The notes: generated from the letters alone by a model not told the origin. 64,000 bases of DNA from Mucilaginibacter flavus (GCF_030409315.1 NZ_JAUFPS010000034.1:14673-78672); one strand, 5' to 3'; positions 34,897 through 43,626 are shown, numbered from the stretch's first letter. Numbers and translations: made by a program.

Positions 34897-35673
34897 TTAG
34901 TGCTGTCCCGGTTTTGACAACCTGGTAGAATCTGGCTTGATAAAGGTTGGCGAGTTGATTAACTCAAGCCTGTCTTTATCATTACTTTTCTTATAATAGT
35001 CAAAAGATTTTTGGGTTTGATGGATTAGGTCATAATCATTCCAGCCCTTTAAATCATCAAAAGTCGGCGTGTAATAATCCATGAATTTATGCGCCAGCGT
35101 ATCTGACTCTAATTTGGTAACCTGCCTTACAAAAGCCACATTATATCGTCTGTTTATTTCGGCCTGCTCCAATTCGCCTTTCGAAAATTGAGCAAAGCGT
35201 TTTGCCCGGTTAGGAGTTTTGCCAAAAAGCTCGTACACAGCGGTTAACGGGTTGGTCACAAACGATGATACAGGCGGCTTACCATTGTAAAACGTACCCT
35301 GTTTTCGGTAATCGCCCATAATTTCGTTGATCTCCTGCTTTTTGGTTTGACCGGTAATTTTAACCTCTTTTAATATAATTTGCGGCTGCATATAAACAGG
35401 CATATCGCTGTTATTAAGCACTTCTATTTTTTGCGGAGTAAAATTTTCTTTGGAGAAAAGTAGTGTATCGCCAACAGAAGCCTTAACAGAAAACCAACCC
35501 AGGTCATCGCTTATGTAAAGCGCTTTGGTTTTAAGGTTTTTGATCATTACCTGCCCTTCACGTTCGGGCGTGTTCTTTTTGGATGTAACCCCTTTAAGGG
35601 TAAATTCCTGTGCTGATGCATTTAAAACAAAGCAAAAGCATACGAGTAACTGCAGGGTAAAACGAATGCGCAT
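34897..35673 (-). CDS. Secreted carboxypeptidase-regulatory-like domain protein
   Basis: 258 residues. Signal peptide 1-21 (NASAQ). Residues 24-105 form a small beta-sandwich like the regulatory domain of carboxypeptidases (ALYISDDLGWFSVKASVGDTLLFSKENF), the same module found at the front of TonB receptors. The rest is helical and charged with no motif. Probably periplasmic. Convergent with rnc, with 17 bases between stops. Confidence 0.72.
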   Translation of the reverse strand: MRIRFTLQLLVCFCFVLNASAQEFTLKGVTSKKNTPEREGQVMIKNLKTKALYISDDLGWFSVKASVGDTLLFSKENFTPQKIEVLNNSDMPVYMQPQIILKEVKITGQTKKQEINEIMGDYRKQGTFYNGKPPVSSFVTNPLTAVYELFGKTPNRAKRFAQFSKGELEQAEINRRYNVAFVRQVTKLESDTLAHKFMDYYTPTFDDLKGWNDYDLIHQTQKSFDYYKKSNDKDRLELINSPTFIKPDSTRLSKPGQH

Positions 35674-35744
35674 TAATAAAGTATAAACGTAAAGATAGGC
35701 AGAGTATTTTAAATTAAGTGTGAAAAAGTGTTAAAGGGGTGGGA

Positions 35745-35908
35745 GTCGGGAAGTCCGGAAGTCGGTAAAGTCCGGAAGATAAAACTGTTGATGGCTGAGA
35801 TTTAAAAACTTTTCAAGCTAAGGCCAGCTTCCGGACTTTACTGACTTTTCGGACTTTCCGACTTTTCTAACTTCCGGACTTTACTGACTTCCGGACTTTT
35901 CCGACTTA
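35745..35908. repeat. Word-like repeat with inverted arms (GGAAGTCCGGAAGT)
   Basis: A left arm GGAAGTCCGGAAGTCGGTAA and a longer right arm of complementary words (CTTCCGGACTTTACTGACTT, TTCGGACTTTCCGACTT, repeated). It lies between the starts of two divergent genes and ends 14 bases before the yicC -7 box. Confidence 0.8.
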
Positions 35909-35921
35909 AAACTAAAAACCC

Positions 35922-35929
35922 TATCTTTG
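35922..35929 (+). promoter_or_regulatory. -7 box abutting the yicC start
   Basis: TATCTTTG, a full TAnnTTTG match, three bases (CAC) before the ATG at 35933. An RNA from here would start at or inside the start codon. Confidence 0.5.
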
Positions 35930-35932
35930 CAC

Positions 35933-36808
35933 ATGATAAAATCCATGACAGGGTATGGAATTGCCAGTTTTGACTCCGGTAATACTAAATATACCGTTGA
36001 GATCAAATCCCTGAACAGCAAGTTTCTTGAACTTTCACTTCGTTTGCCTAAAATATTTTCTGAAAAGGAATTTCAGTTACGCAACGAGTGCAGCAAGCTT
36101 ATTGAGCGCGGTAAGGTAAACCTTTCTATCAACGTAGAGCAGGCAACCAGTGCCGTTAAAGCAGCCGGTATTGATAAAGTTTTGCTTAAACATTACTATC
36201 AGCAGTTAAAAGATGTAAGCCAGGAACTGAATGATCCTACATCAAACTTGTTACAGCTTGCTTTGGGCCTGCCCGAAGTGGTGAAATACGATGAAGAAAC
36301 GGTATCTGAAGACGAATGGAAACAGGTTGAAAAAACCTTCCAGGCCGCTTTAGCCGCTTTTCAACAGTTTAGGGCCGATGAAGGTAATGTGTTGGAAAAT
36401 GATGTAAAATACCGCATCAATATCATCCTTAAAAACCTGGAACTGGTTGAACTGGAAGATCCTAAACGTGTTCCCCTGATTCGCGAAAGGTTAAACAATT
36501 TCTTAGCCGAGGCTGCCAGCCGTGAAGCTATTGACCAAAATCGCTTTGAGCAGGAATTAATCTATTATATTGATAAGCTGGATATTACCGAAGAAAAAAT
36601 CAGGCTTAAAACCCACTGCGAATACTTTTTAGAAACCCTTAAAAATGCTGATGCGAATGGCAAGAAGCTTGGTTTCATTTCGCAGGAGATCGGTCGCGAA
36701 ATAAACACCCTCGGCTCAAAAGCCAACGATGCCAACATCCAGAAACTGGTTGTAGGCATGAAAGAGGAGTTAGAAAAAATTAAAGAACAGCTTTTAAACG
36801 TATTATAG
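35933..36808 (+). CDS. yicC: YicC-family endoribonuclease
   Basis: 291 residues from MIKSMTGYG; a TTG at 35927 is in frame but the family begins at this Met. N-terminal YicC domain and C-terminal DUF1732 (REAIDQNRFEQELIYYIDKLDITEE, then LGFISQEIGREINTLGSKA). E. coli YicC is a hexameric RNase that degrades some RNAs. Followed by gmk, as in many genomes. Its TAG stop is the first triplet of a TAGTCAT word repeat. Confidence 0.95.
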   Translation: MIKSMTGYGIASFDSGNTKYTVEIKSLNSKFLELSLRLPKIFSEKEFQLRNECSKLIERGKVNLSINVEQATSAVKAAGIDKVLLKHYYQQLKDVSQELNDPTSNLLQLALGLPEVVKYDEETVSEDEWKQVEKTFQAALAAFQQFRADEGNVLENDVKYRINIILKNLELVELEDPKRVPLIRERLNNFLAEAASREAIDQNRFEQELIYYIDKLDITEEKIRLKTHCEYFLETLKNADANGKKLGFISQEIGREINTLGSKANDANIQKLVVGMKEELEKIKEQLLNVL

Positions 36809-36887
36809 TCATTAGTCACCGGTCATTAGTCATTTGTGCTTAATCGTTCAAAAACTAATGACCAATGACAACTGACCAATGACAAAA
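36806..36887 (+). repeat. Word-like repeat, stop-anchored at yicC
   Basis: Starts with the TAG stop: TAGTCATTAGTCACCGG, TCATTAGTCAT. Then inverted words ACTAATGACCAATGACA and CTGACCAATGAC run up to the gmk start. The arms could pair. Confidence 0.8.
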
Positions 36888-37463
36888 ATGAACGGTAAAC
36901 TCATCATATTTTCGGCACCCTCTGGAGCGGGTAAAACCACTATTGTACACCATTTGTTGGGTATTGTTCCCGAGCTGGAGTTTTCTATTTCGGCCACAAC
37001 CCGGCAGGCCCGCGGCGATGAGCAAGATGGGAAAGATTATTATTTTATTAGCCTGGCCGAGTTTACCCACCGTATTGCCAAAAAGCAGTTTGTTGAGTTT
37101 GAAGAGGTTTATACCGGCACTTTTTACGGTACACTACGTGCCGAAATTGAGCGCATATGGGCAAAAGGCAAAACCGTTATTTTTGATATTGACGTAGAAG
37201 GTGGTCTTCACCTTAAACGTAAATATGGAGAACAGGCATTAGCCATATTTGTACAGCCCCCATCATTGGAGGTTTTAATTGAACGCTTAACCGGCCGGGG
37301 CACCGATAGCGAAGAAAAATTGAAAGAACGCTTTGCCAAAGCCGAAAAAGAGCTGAAATACGCCCCGCAATTTGATATTATCCTCAAAAATTACGATCTT
37401 GAAACGGCCTGTAAAGAGGCTAAGGAGTTGGTGAGTAATTTTATTAGCCCCCCGGCCCCCTAA
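36888..37463 (+). CDS. gmk: Guanylate kinase
   Basis: 191 residues from the ATG at 36888 (MNGKLIIFSAPSGAGKT); an ATG nine bases earlier falls inside the repeat and is not conserved in style. P-loop APSGAGKTT, GMP-binding STTRQ-type region (SATTRQARGDEQDGKDYYF) and VIFDIDVEGG. Phosphorylates GMP to GDP. The last residues SPPAP and the TAA stop are written by the C-rich dispersed element at 37447-37548, so the natural tail was probably replaced. Confidence 0.96.
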   Translation: MNGKLIIFSAPSGAGKTTIVHHLLGIVPELEFSISATTRQARGDEQDGKDYYFISLAEFTHRIAKKQFVEFEEVYTGTFYGTLRAEIERIWAKGKTVIFDIDVEGGLHLKRKYGEQALAIFVQPPSLEVLIERLTGRGTDSEEKLKERFAKAEKELKYAPQFDIILKNYDLETACKEAKELVSNFISPPAP

Positions 37464-37548
37464 AGGGGGAGTGTCAAATTTTGTTTGGCAAGGCTTACAC
37501 ATTAATAAATAACATTTACTTTATTCCCCCTTCAGGGGGTTAGGGGGC
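37447..37548. repeat. C-rich inverted-repeat element overlapping the gmk stop
   Basis: Left arm GCCCCCCGGCCCCCTAAAGG and on to 37470; right arm from 37524 reading TTCCCCCTTCAGGGGG and ending TTAGGGGGC. The arms are complementary with about four mismatches in 24. It provides the gmk stop codon and ends four bases before the nadD ATG, so it fills the whole gap. Confidence 0.85.
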
Positions 37549-37551
37549 AAA

Positions 37552-38124
37552 ATGAAGATAGGCTTACTGTTCGGTTCATTTAATCCAATACATATAGGGC
37601 ACCTTATCATTGCCAATTACATGGCCAACCATACTACTTTGGATAAGGTTTGGCTGGTTGTATCGCCACAAAATCCATTAAAAAAATACGGCGATCTGAT
37701 TAACACCTATGATAGACTGGAAATGGCCCGTCTGGCGACTGATAACGCCACTAACATTACAGTAAGCGACGTGGAGCTTAAACTGCCGCAGCCATCCTAC
37801 ACCATTGATACGCTAACCCACCTTAAAGAAAAACACCCCGAGCATGATTTTGCCCTAATTATGGGCTCTGACAACCTGGGGACCCTTCATAAATGGAAAA
37901 ACTATAAATTAATCCTGCGCGATTATCGCATTTACGTGTACCCCCGCCCTGGTTATGAAAATGCCGAACTTGCCGATCATCCATCGGTAACCATCACCAT
38001 GACGCCACAGATGGAACTCTCCGCCACCTTTATCCGCAAATCGATTGCCGAAAAAAAGAATGTGCAATACTTTGTACCAGACCCGGTTTTGAAATTCATC
38101 GAGAGCAAGAGTTTGTATAAGTAA
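37552..38124 (+). CDS. nadD: Nicotinate-nucleotide adenylyltransferase
   Basis: 190 residues. GLLFGSFNPIHIGHLIIAN holds the HxGH motif; SATFIRKSI near 165 is the second nucleotide-binding motif (SxTxxR). Makes deamido-NAD from nicotinate mononucleotide and ATP. Follows gmk with the repeat element between. Confidence 0.96.
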   Translation: MKIGLLFGSFNPIHIGHLIIANYMANHTTLDKVWLVVSPQNPLKKYGDLINTYDRLEMARLATDNATNITVSDVELKLPQPSYTIDTLTHLKEKHPEHDFALIMGSDNLGTLHKWKNYKLILRDYRIYVYPRPGYENAELADHPSVTITMTPQMELSATFIRKSIAEKKNVQYFVPDPVLKFIESKSLYK

Positions 38125-38156
38125 AATCGTATATTTATAAAAAAGGAGATTGAGCA

Positions 38157-38336
38157 ATGCTTACCAAAGATAAAGTGAAGGAACTGATAGACCATATGCC
38201 AGATACATTTTCTGTTGATGATGTGGTAGAAGAAATTATACTTCTACAAAAAATTGAGATCGCCAGAAAGCAAGTACAGGATGGTGATTTCTTAACAGAA
38301 GACGAGTTAGATGCTGAGATTGCAAAGTGGAACTAA
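38157..38336 (+). CDS. Antitoxin of a RelE/ParE-type pair
   Basis: 59 residues (MLTKDKVKELIDHMPDTF... ending AEIAKWN). Preceded by a good ribosome site (AAAAAGGAG). Acidic and mostly helical, with a C-terminal half (FLTEDELDAEIAKWN) of the kind that wraps ParE toxins; no clear DNA-binding motif. It overlaps the toxin's GTG start by ten bases, so translation is coupled. The product is inferred from position and the overlap. Confidence 0.75.
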   Translation: MLTKDKVKELIDHMPDTFSVDDVVEEIILLQKIEIARKQVQDGDFLTEDELDAEIAKWN

Positions 38337-38641
38337 AAATAATTTTCTCCAGGTTAGCACTGCATGATCTAAAAGAGATTTATAACTATATCAGTAAGGA
38401 TTCTGTAAAATACGCGCATCGGGAAATCCAGCTAATTCGTTCAGCAGCAAACAAACTTAAAAGCAATTCTCTTTTAGGTAGAAAGTTTGAAAAACTTGAT
38501 GATGAGTTAACCCGCGAACTTATCTTTAAGAATTATCGGATTATTTATTCAATTTCAGTGAACGAACAAATAGTCGTTCTCTCCATCCATCACCATTCCC
38601 GCTTGATTGCTTACAACCCCGCCTTTAAGCCAGAAGAATAA
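38327..38641 (+). CDS. RelE/ParE-family toxin
   Basis: 104 residues from a GTG. IIFSRLALHDLKEIYNYISK is the ParE/RelE N-terminal helix, and LIFKNYRIIYSISVNEQIVVLSIHHHSR is the conserved strand core. ParE-branch members poison gyrase, RelE-branch members cleave mRNA on the ribosome. The ParE branch fits better (long DLKEIYNYI helix), but the target is not decided. Forms one unit with the antitoxin. Confidence 0.85.
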   Translation: MELKIIFSRLALHDLKEIYNYISKDSVKYAHREIQLIRSAANKLKSNSLLGRKFEKLDDELTRELIFKNYRIIYSISVNEQIVVLSIHHHSRLIAYNPAFKPEE

Positions 38642-38685
38642 ATCAACTCTTAATTCCTGATTCTAATTTCTTGACGCTACTTCCC

Positions 38686-38693
38686 TATCTTTG
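38686..38693 (+). promoter_or_regulatory. -7 box abutting the miaE start
   Basis: TATCTTTG, full TAnnTTTG match, five bases before the GTG at 38699. Confidence 0.5.
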
Positions 38694-38698
38694 TTCCT

Positions 38699-39298
38699 GT
38701 GAGCGAGAAAACCATACTTAAATTACAGCTACCTACAGACCCGCTTTGGGTTAAAAATGTGGTGGAAAGCAATATTGAAGAACTATTAACCGATCATGCT
38801 TTTTGCGAGCAGAAGGCAGCAAGCAATGCTATCACACTTATTGTACAAAATCCCAACCTATCAGACCTGGTGCAGGAAATGGCCTTGTTGGTGCAGGAAG
38901 AAATGGACCATTTTAAACGGGTGCACGATATTATTATTGAGCGAGGCTTTGTATTAGGCCGGGAGCGGAAAGATAATTATGTAAATGAACTGCGCAAATT
39001 TATCATTATTGGCGGCGGGCGTGAAGCGCAGTTGATTGACAGGTTATTATTTTCGGCCATGATAGAGGCCCGCAGTTGCGAACGCTTTAAGGTACTTTCA
39101 GAGAATATTAACGATACCTATTTATCTGAATTTTATCATGAGTTGATGATTAGCGAGGCTACACATTATTCCATGTTTATTCGCCTGGCTAAGAAATACG
39201 CGGTAGAGATTGATGTTGATAAACGCTGGAAAGAGTTTTTGGAATACGAGGCTGGTGTAATTCAAAACTATGGCAAAAGTGAAACCATACACGGGTAA
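38699..39298 (+). CDS. miaE: tRNA-(ms2io6A37) hydroxylase MiaE
   Basis: 199 residues from GTG (MSEKTILKLQLPTDPLWV). Ferritin-like di-iron monooxygenase. Iron ligands are in ...ITDHAFCEQKAA-type helix 1, LVQEEMDHFKRV, AMIEARSCERFKVL and MISEATHYSMFI. Hydroxylates the isopentenyl group of modified A37 in tRNAs reading U-starting codons, using oxygen. The -7 box lies five bases before the GTG. Confidence 0.9.
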   Translation: MSEKTILKLQLPTDPLWVKNVVESNIEELLTDHAFCEQKAASNAITLIVQNPNLSDLVQEMALLVQEEMDHFKRVHDIIIERGFVLGRERKDNYVNELRKFIIIGGGREAQLIDRLLFSAMIEARSCERFKVLSENINDTYLSEFYHELMISEATHYSMFIRLAKKYAVEIDVDKRWKEFLEYEAGVIQNYGKSETIHG

Positions 39299-39324
39299 AC
39301 CATCTTTAATTATATATTAGGCCT

Positions 39325-40029
39325 ATGCTATTAAAATGTATTGCTATTGATGATGAGCCGCTGGCCTTAAAACTGATTGCCGGCTATGTTGCCCGTTTCC
39401 CATCTTTGCAACTGGTGCAAACATTTGAGGATGCCATTACAGGCGCCGAGTTTTTGAAAGCTAATCCAATAGATCTGCTTTTTGTTGATATCAACATGCC
39501 CGATATTACGGGTATCGACCTGGTGCGTTCCCTGGATGTAAAGCCGATGGTTGTTTTCACCACCGCCTATAAAAACTTTGCATACGAAGGTTTTGAGTTG
39601 GAAGCCATTGATTATATCCTGAAGCCCATTGATTTTAAGCGTTTTGAAAAGGCGGTTGAAAAAGCGATTGAGTATTACAAATACAAAACCAAACAACCTA
39701 CAGATGAACTTGCCGACGAAAGTCTGTACGTTTACTCTGAATACCGGATGGTAAAAATCGACCTCAGTTCCATCGAGTACATTGAAAGCATGGAGGATTA
39801 CATCAAAATTCATGTTACCAACGCCAAAACCATACTTACGCTGATGCCCCTGAAAAAGGTATTAGAGAAACTACCTGCCGATAAATTTCAGCGGATTCAC
39901 CGCAGTTATATTGTGCCGATCAGTAAAATCCGCTCTATCCAAAACCGCAAAGTTAAACTCACCGATATCGAATTGCCCGTTAGCGAAAGCTACCTTGATT
40001 TTGTGCGCAACTGGATGAAATCGAGATAA
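39325..40029 (+). CDS. LytTR-family response regulator
   Basis: 234 residues. Receiver domain 1-120 with IDDEP, phospho-acceptor Asp in LLFVDINMPDITG (~55), Thr in FTTAY and Lys in YILKPID. C-terminal LytTR DNA-binding domain about 135-230 (IEYIESMEDYIKIHV, HRSYIVPISKIRSI). No histidine kinase gene is adjacent, so the sensor is encoded elsewhere. In Bacteroidota the usual partner is a LytS/YehU-type kinase. Confidence 0.92.
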   Translation: MLLKCIAIDDEPLALKLIAGYVARFPSLQLVQTFEDAITGAEFLKANPIDLLFVDINMPDITGIDLVRSLDVKPMVVFTTAYKNFAYEGFELEAIDYILKPIDFKRFEKAVEKAIEYYKYKTKQPTDELADESLYVYSEYRMVKIDLSSIEYIESMEDYIKIHVTNAKTILTLMPLKKVLEKLPADKFQRIHRSYIVPISKIRSIQNRKVKLTDIELPVSESYLDFVRNWMKSR

Positions 40030-40269
40030 GCGGTATTAAGCTACCCTAATATTATTCATCCATACATAATGCCCATTCACCGATACATGATTGATTAAAC
40101 GGCGATGCCGCTGCATCTTTACATCGTTATCCAGCGGCGTTGCAGGGCAAAGTTGGGTAGCAATACCCTTTTTTCATAATAGTTTCGATAAAAGCGTCTG
40201 TGTTACAAAAACACACGCGCTTTTTTTATTATGATTTTGCCCGTTAACAAAAAAGCTCAAAAGGGCTGC

Positions 40270-41916
40270 TTAAGCACCCTGGTAATAGTTTTTAAATTCG
40301 CCGGTTTTATCTGAGGCAGTCCCTCCTATTACCCCCACCACATTTTGCAGGTAGTTATCCATCATATCAATATCCACCACATCATTCATAAAACCAATAT
40401 GCAGATCTGGCCGAACAATGATAGCCATTTTCCGGTTTTCTTTGATTCCGAAAGCATCAAACACCTGTTGGTTTTTGGCTGATGGTGGCAGGTAAAAAAA
40501 GTTGACGTTAGCTGGATACTTTTGGGTGATCCATTTGGCAAGGGTAAACAGATCTAAGTCCTGCAATTTGCCGAGGGTGATCATGGTAAAGCCGGGTTTG
40601 CTGCACCATTCATGCAAGTCGGTTTCCTGTTGTTTCTTTTCGTCGTACACTTTAAGGTACGGTAACCTGTCGCCGGCTTTTATCTCGGTCGACAGGCTCA
40701 GGTGCAGGTTAATTTGGCTATCACGATAGCTAATACCGGTTTGTGATACCCGCTTAAAAAACGCTTCTTTAATCTTAGGCTTACTCCAGGCAGTTCTCAA
40801 TACTGATGGCAGTAACCATTTTTTAAACAAACCCACAAACCAATTACGGGATAGTATCAGTTTAAAAATTCTATCAGTAGTATTAAGCAGGTCTTTGGCA
40901 ACGGGCATCCGTTCGGCGGCGTAGCTATCTAAAACAGATGCTTTAATTTGCCCGTTCACCACACCGGCAAGTTTCCAGGCCAGGTTATAGGCGTCCTGCA
41001 AACCGGTGTTCATCCCCTGCCCGCCAACCGGCGAATGAATATGCGCCGCGTCGCCAATTAAAAAGCAACGCTGCACCCTGAATTTATCAGCCATCCGGTG
41101 ATGCAGCCTGTAATCTGTAAACCAATTGGTTTGTTTTATTTCAATATCCTGGCCGGTTATGGAATTTAAAAACGGCAATATATCTCCAATTTGCAATTCT
41201 GCCTTATTATCAAACCCATCGGGTAGGTTACCAACTATACGATAACAGTCCTCTTCGGGCATTGGAAAAAATCCGGCAAACCCTTTTCGGGTTAAAAACA
41301 AGTCTACCTTATCGCCCAGTTTATTCGCAATCTTAACATCAGCCAGGTAAAATTTATGTTGATAGGTATCGCCAGAAAACGGTATTTGTAATTGTTTACG
41401 TACTACGCTGTGCGCCCCATCGGCACCAACCAGCCAATCGCAGGTAAGTATTTGCAGGCTTTCGCCGGTTTGCAGCTGTACAGCAACCTGGCCGGTGGTT
41501 TGAGTAGCACTTAACAATGATGTATTCCAGTAAACGGGGCAGCAATTCAATGTTAAAAAATCAAGCAGCGAGCGCTCGTTTTTATTTTGCTGGTACATCA
41601 ATATATAAGGGAAGGCTGTTTGCCCCTCACCTACATCATCCAATGATAATTCGGCAATTTGTTTGCCATCTTCATTAAAAATAACGCCGCCACCTTTTTT
41701 ACCACCTTCTATTATCTTATCGATAACGCCCATTTGCCGGTAGATCTCAAGCGACCGTGCCTGTACTGCCAATGCCTTTGATTTATCGGTAGGGCCTTGC
41801 TTATTATCAATAATAATGGGTTGTACGCCATAACGCAGTAGTTGGGCAGCCATCATCAATCCCGACGGACCGGCGCCTACTATCAACACACTGGTATGTT
41901 GCTGCGTAATTTGCAT
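40270..41916 (-). CDS. FAD-dependent aromatic monooxygenase (PheA/TfdB type)
   Basis: 548 residues. FAD fingerprint VLIVGAGPSGLMMAAQLL at the N-terminus, WLVGADGAHSVVRKQL, and CFLIGDAAHIHSPVGGQGMNTGLQDAYN near 290. The C-terminal thioredoxin-like domain (about 430-540) of the phenol-hydroxylase group is present. Hydroxylates aromatic or polyketide substrates with NAD(P)H; the substrate is unknown. Starts three bases after the RsmI-like gene, so they share a transcript. Confidence 0.88.
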   Translation of the reverse strand: MQITQQHTSVLIVGAGPSGLMMAAQLLRYGVQPIIIDNKQGPTDKSKALAVQARSLEIYRQMGVIDKIIEGGKKGGGVIFNEDGKQIAELSLDDVGEGQTAFPYILMYQQNKNERSLLDFLTLNCCPVYWNTSLLSATQTTGQVAVQLQTGESLQILTCDWLVGADGAHSVVRKQLQIPFSGDTYQHKFYLADVKIANKLGDKVDLFLTRKGFAGFFPMPEEDCYRIVGNLPDGFDNKAELQIGDILPFLNSITGQDIEIKQTNWFTDYRLHHRMADKFRVQRCFLIGDAAHIHSPVGGQGMNTGLQDAYNLAWKLAGVVNGQIKASVLDSYAAERMPVAKDLLNTTDRIFKLILSRNWFVGLFKKWLLPSVLRTAWSKPKIKEAFFKRVSQTGISYRDSQINLHLSLSTEIKAGDRLPYLKVYDEKKQQETDLHEWCSKPGFTMITLGKLQDLDLFTLAKWITQKYPANVNFFYLPPSAKNQQVFDAFGIKENRKMAIIVRPDLHIGFMNDVVDIDMMDNYLQNVVGVIGGTASDKTGEFKNYYQGA

Positions 41917-41919
41917 TAC

Positions 41920-42630
41920 CTATCCATGAAAAAGTAAAAAGATGGTTGGGCGTTTATGTAATTCGGGCACTTTCTTTTGCCACTCGGCTATAGTTTTGGT
42001 TTGCACAAACTCCGTAGCTGCGGTAAGATCTGTAGCTATACACAATTTTGTTTTGGGCGAGGCTGTTTTCAGGATTTCTTCTAACAACGGATTATTACGG
42101 AACGGGGTTTCAATAAAAATCTGCGTCTGGTCGTTTTTAGTAGCCAGATTTTCAAGCTCTTTGATCTTCTTAGAACGGAGCAATTTATCAATAGGCAGGT
42201 AGCCGTTAAAGGTAAAGCTTTGTCCGTTAAAGCCCGATGCCATCAGCGCCAGCAAAATAGAACTCGGACCAACAAGTGGCACAACTTTAATACCCATGCG
42301 GTGGGCTTTATTAACAATTTCTGCACCGGGGTCGGCTATCCCCGGGCAGCCGGCTTCGCTCATTAAACCAACGTTATTACCCGCTTGCAGGCCTTTAAAA
42401 AAATCGGCATTACCCATATCGCGGTTATGTTTACCATAATCATGAATAATAAGTTCACTTTGCGGCGTTTTTAAACCCGCTTCTTTTAAAAAACGACGGG
42501 CAGTTTTCTCATTTTCAACAATATATTCTTTGATGCTATTAATAGTATCAACCAAATACGGGGTGAATGATTTGGCCGCCGCTTCGTCGGCAAGGGGTAC
42601 AGGGATTAAATAAAGAGTTCCTAAGGGCAT
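41920..42630 (-). CDS. RsmI-like SAM-dependent methyltransferase (tetrapyrrole methylase fold)
   Basis: 236 residues, without the C-terminal extension of E. coli RsmI. GTLYLIPVPL at the start, LMSEAGCPGIADPGAEIV (SAM-binding) and VPLVGPSSILLALMASGFNGQSF are family motifs. RsmI methylates the 2'-O of C1402 in 16S rRNA; Bacteroidota often have both a normal RsmI and this short paralogue, whose target is less certain. Read on the minus strand, CAACTTTG lies four bases before the ATG. Confidence 0.87.
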   Translation of the reverse strand: MPLGTLYLIPVPLADEAAAKSFTPYLVDTINSIKEYIVENEKTARRFLKEAGLKTPQSELIIHDYGKHNRDMGNADFFKGLQAGNNVGLMSEAGCPGIADPGAEIVNKAHRMGIKVVPLVGPSSILLALMASGFNGQSFTFNGYLPIDKLLRSKKIKELENLATKNDQTQIFIETPFRNNPLLEEILKTASPKTKLCIATDLTAATEFVQTKTIAEWQKKVPELHKRPTIFLLFHG

Positions 42631-42634
42631 ATTG

Positions 42635-42642
42635 CAAAGTTG
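42635..42642 (-). promoter_or_regulatory. -7 box abutting the RsmI-like gene's start
   Basis: Minus strand CAACTTTG (one mismatch to TAnnTTTG), then CAAT and the ATG. Confidence 0.35.
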
Positions 42643-42686
42643 GTGTTTTTTGTTTAATTTAAGCTATTGAAAGGAGCCTGAAAAAT

Positions 42687-43403
42687 ATGAAACCACTGGG
42701 CGTTAACTGGTTTATTGAGGGGTTTATTGATTTTGAGCATAAAAAGTACCTCCTGCTAAACTACCTGCAGGAAATTAATCGCCACTTTGATAAAAGCAGG
42801 CTGTACCCCAACCTCGCCGACTTAATTTTTCACTACAACAACCTGGTCGATTTTAAAAAGAACAAATCGCTCATGCAGCAGGCCTTTCCGCAGCGCTTAA
42901 CCCAGGCCGATATTGACGCTGTAAAGCTTACCTACCAAAAAATAATACAGGATGATCAAAGCATGCAAGAAATTGAGCAGACCATCGCCTTTGCTCTGGC
43001 CAAAATGAACCCCGCCATTCAATTAGGTAAAGAAATTTATGATTTTGTGGAGAGCCGACTCAATATTAACCCCATTGGTATCATGCCGCTGATGCCCTAT
43101 CACGGCTACTTTTCGCTCAGGAATGGCAAGGAGCGCACCGGCTTTATTTATGAATACCAGATCACCATTTTTGAAGGCAAGGACGATAAATACCGCGGCA
43201 TCAACATTAATTTTATTGAAAACTACGAATACAGCATCGTAAATACGCCCGAGGCCCTGAAGCTAAACCTCATCAACCGCAATAAATTTATTCCCAATCC
43301 GGCGGTTTATTATGTGCATAGCGATATTACTTTCCCGCTGGAGCAAACTTTATTGCCGGTGGCTAAGCGGAGTTTGGTGAAATATATATCGAACGCGGCG
43401 TAA
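42687..43403 (+). CDS. Conserved Bacteroidota hypothetical protein
   Basis: 238 residues, soluble, no signal peptide. Rich in long helices in the first half (QEINRHFDKSRLYPNLADLIFHYNNL) and strands in the second (GFIYEYQITIFEGKDDKYRGI). It has a good ribosome site, AAAGGAG 11 bases before the ATG. Divergent from the RsmI-like gene. I do not recognise a function. Confidence 0.75.
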   Translation: MKPLGVNWFIEGFIDFEHKKYLLLNYLQEINRHFDKSRLYPNLADLIFHYNNLVDFKKNKSLMQQAFPQRLTQADIDAVKLTYQKIIQDDQSMQEIEQTIAFALAKMNPAIQLGKEIYDFVESRLNINPIGIMPLMPYHGYFSLRNGKERTGFIYEYQITIFEGKDDKYRGININFIENYEYSIVNTPEALKLNLINRNKFIPNPAVYYVHSDITFPLEQTLLPVAKRSLVKYISNAA

Positions 43404-43560
43404 TGTCTGAATCAGAATTTACAGAATTTTAAGATTAGCAGAATTACCTTTGATAGTTATTCATCTGAAAATCAAATCTAAAAGCTCGATTAATTTGCTC
43501 AATCTACTTAATCCAGAATTAGAAAAGATTTTGTTCATTCTTAAATTCTGAAAATCCTGA
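43401..43560 (+). repeat. Word-like repeat after the hypothetical gene
   Basis: Begins at or just after the TAA stop: TGTCTGAATCAGAATTTAC, AGAATTTTAAGATTAGC, AGAATTACC. Inverted words AGAATTAGAAAAG and TTAAATTCTGAAAATCCTGA end it. Less regular than the other stop-anchored tracts. Confidence 0.55.
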
Positions 43561-43626
43561 TCCAAAAAAGGCCGTCACTTACATGACAGCCCTTCTTAAA
43601 AAATCGTTAAAATCTAAAGAACGGGG

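Noticed and set aside
40030..40269. Possible small gene or RNA between the LytTR regulator and the monooxygenase
   Set aside because: No open frame with a family resemblance and no stable hairpin with a T run was seen in these 240 bases.
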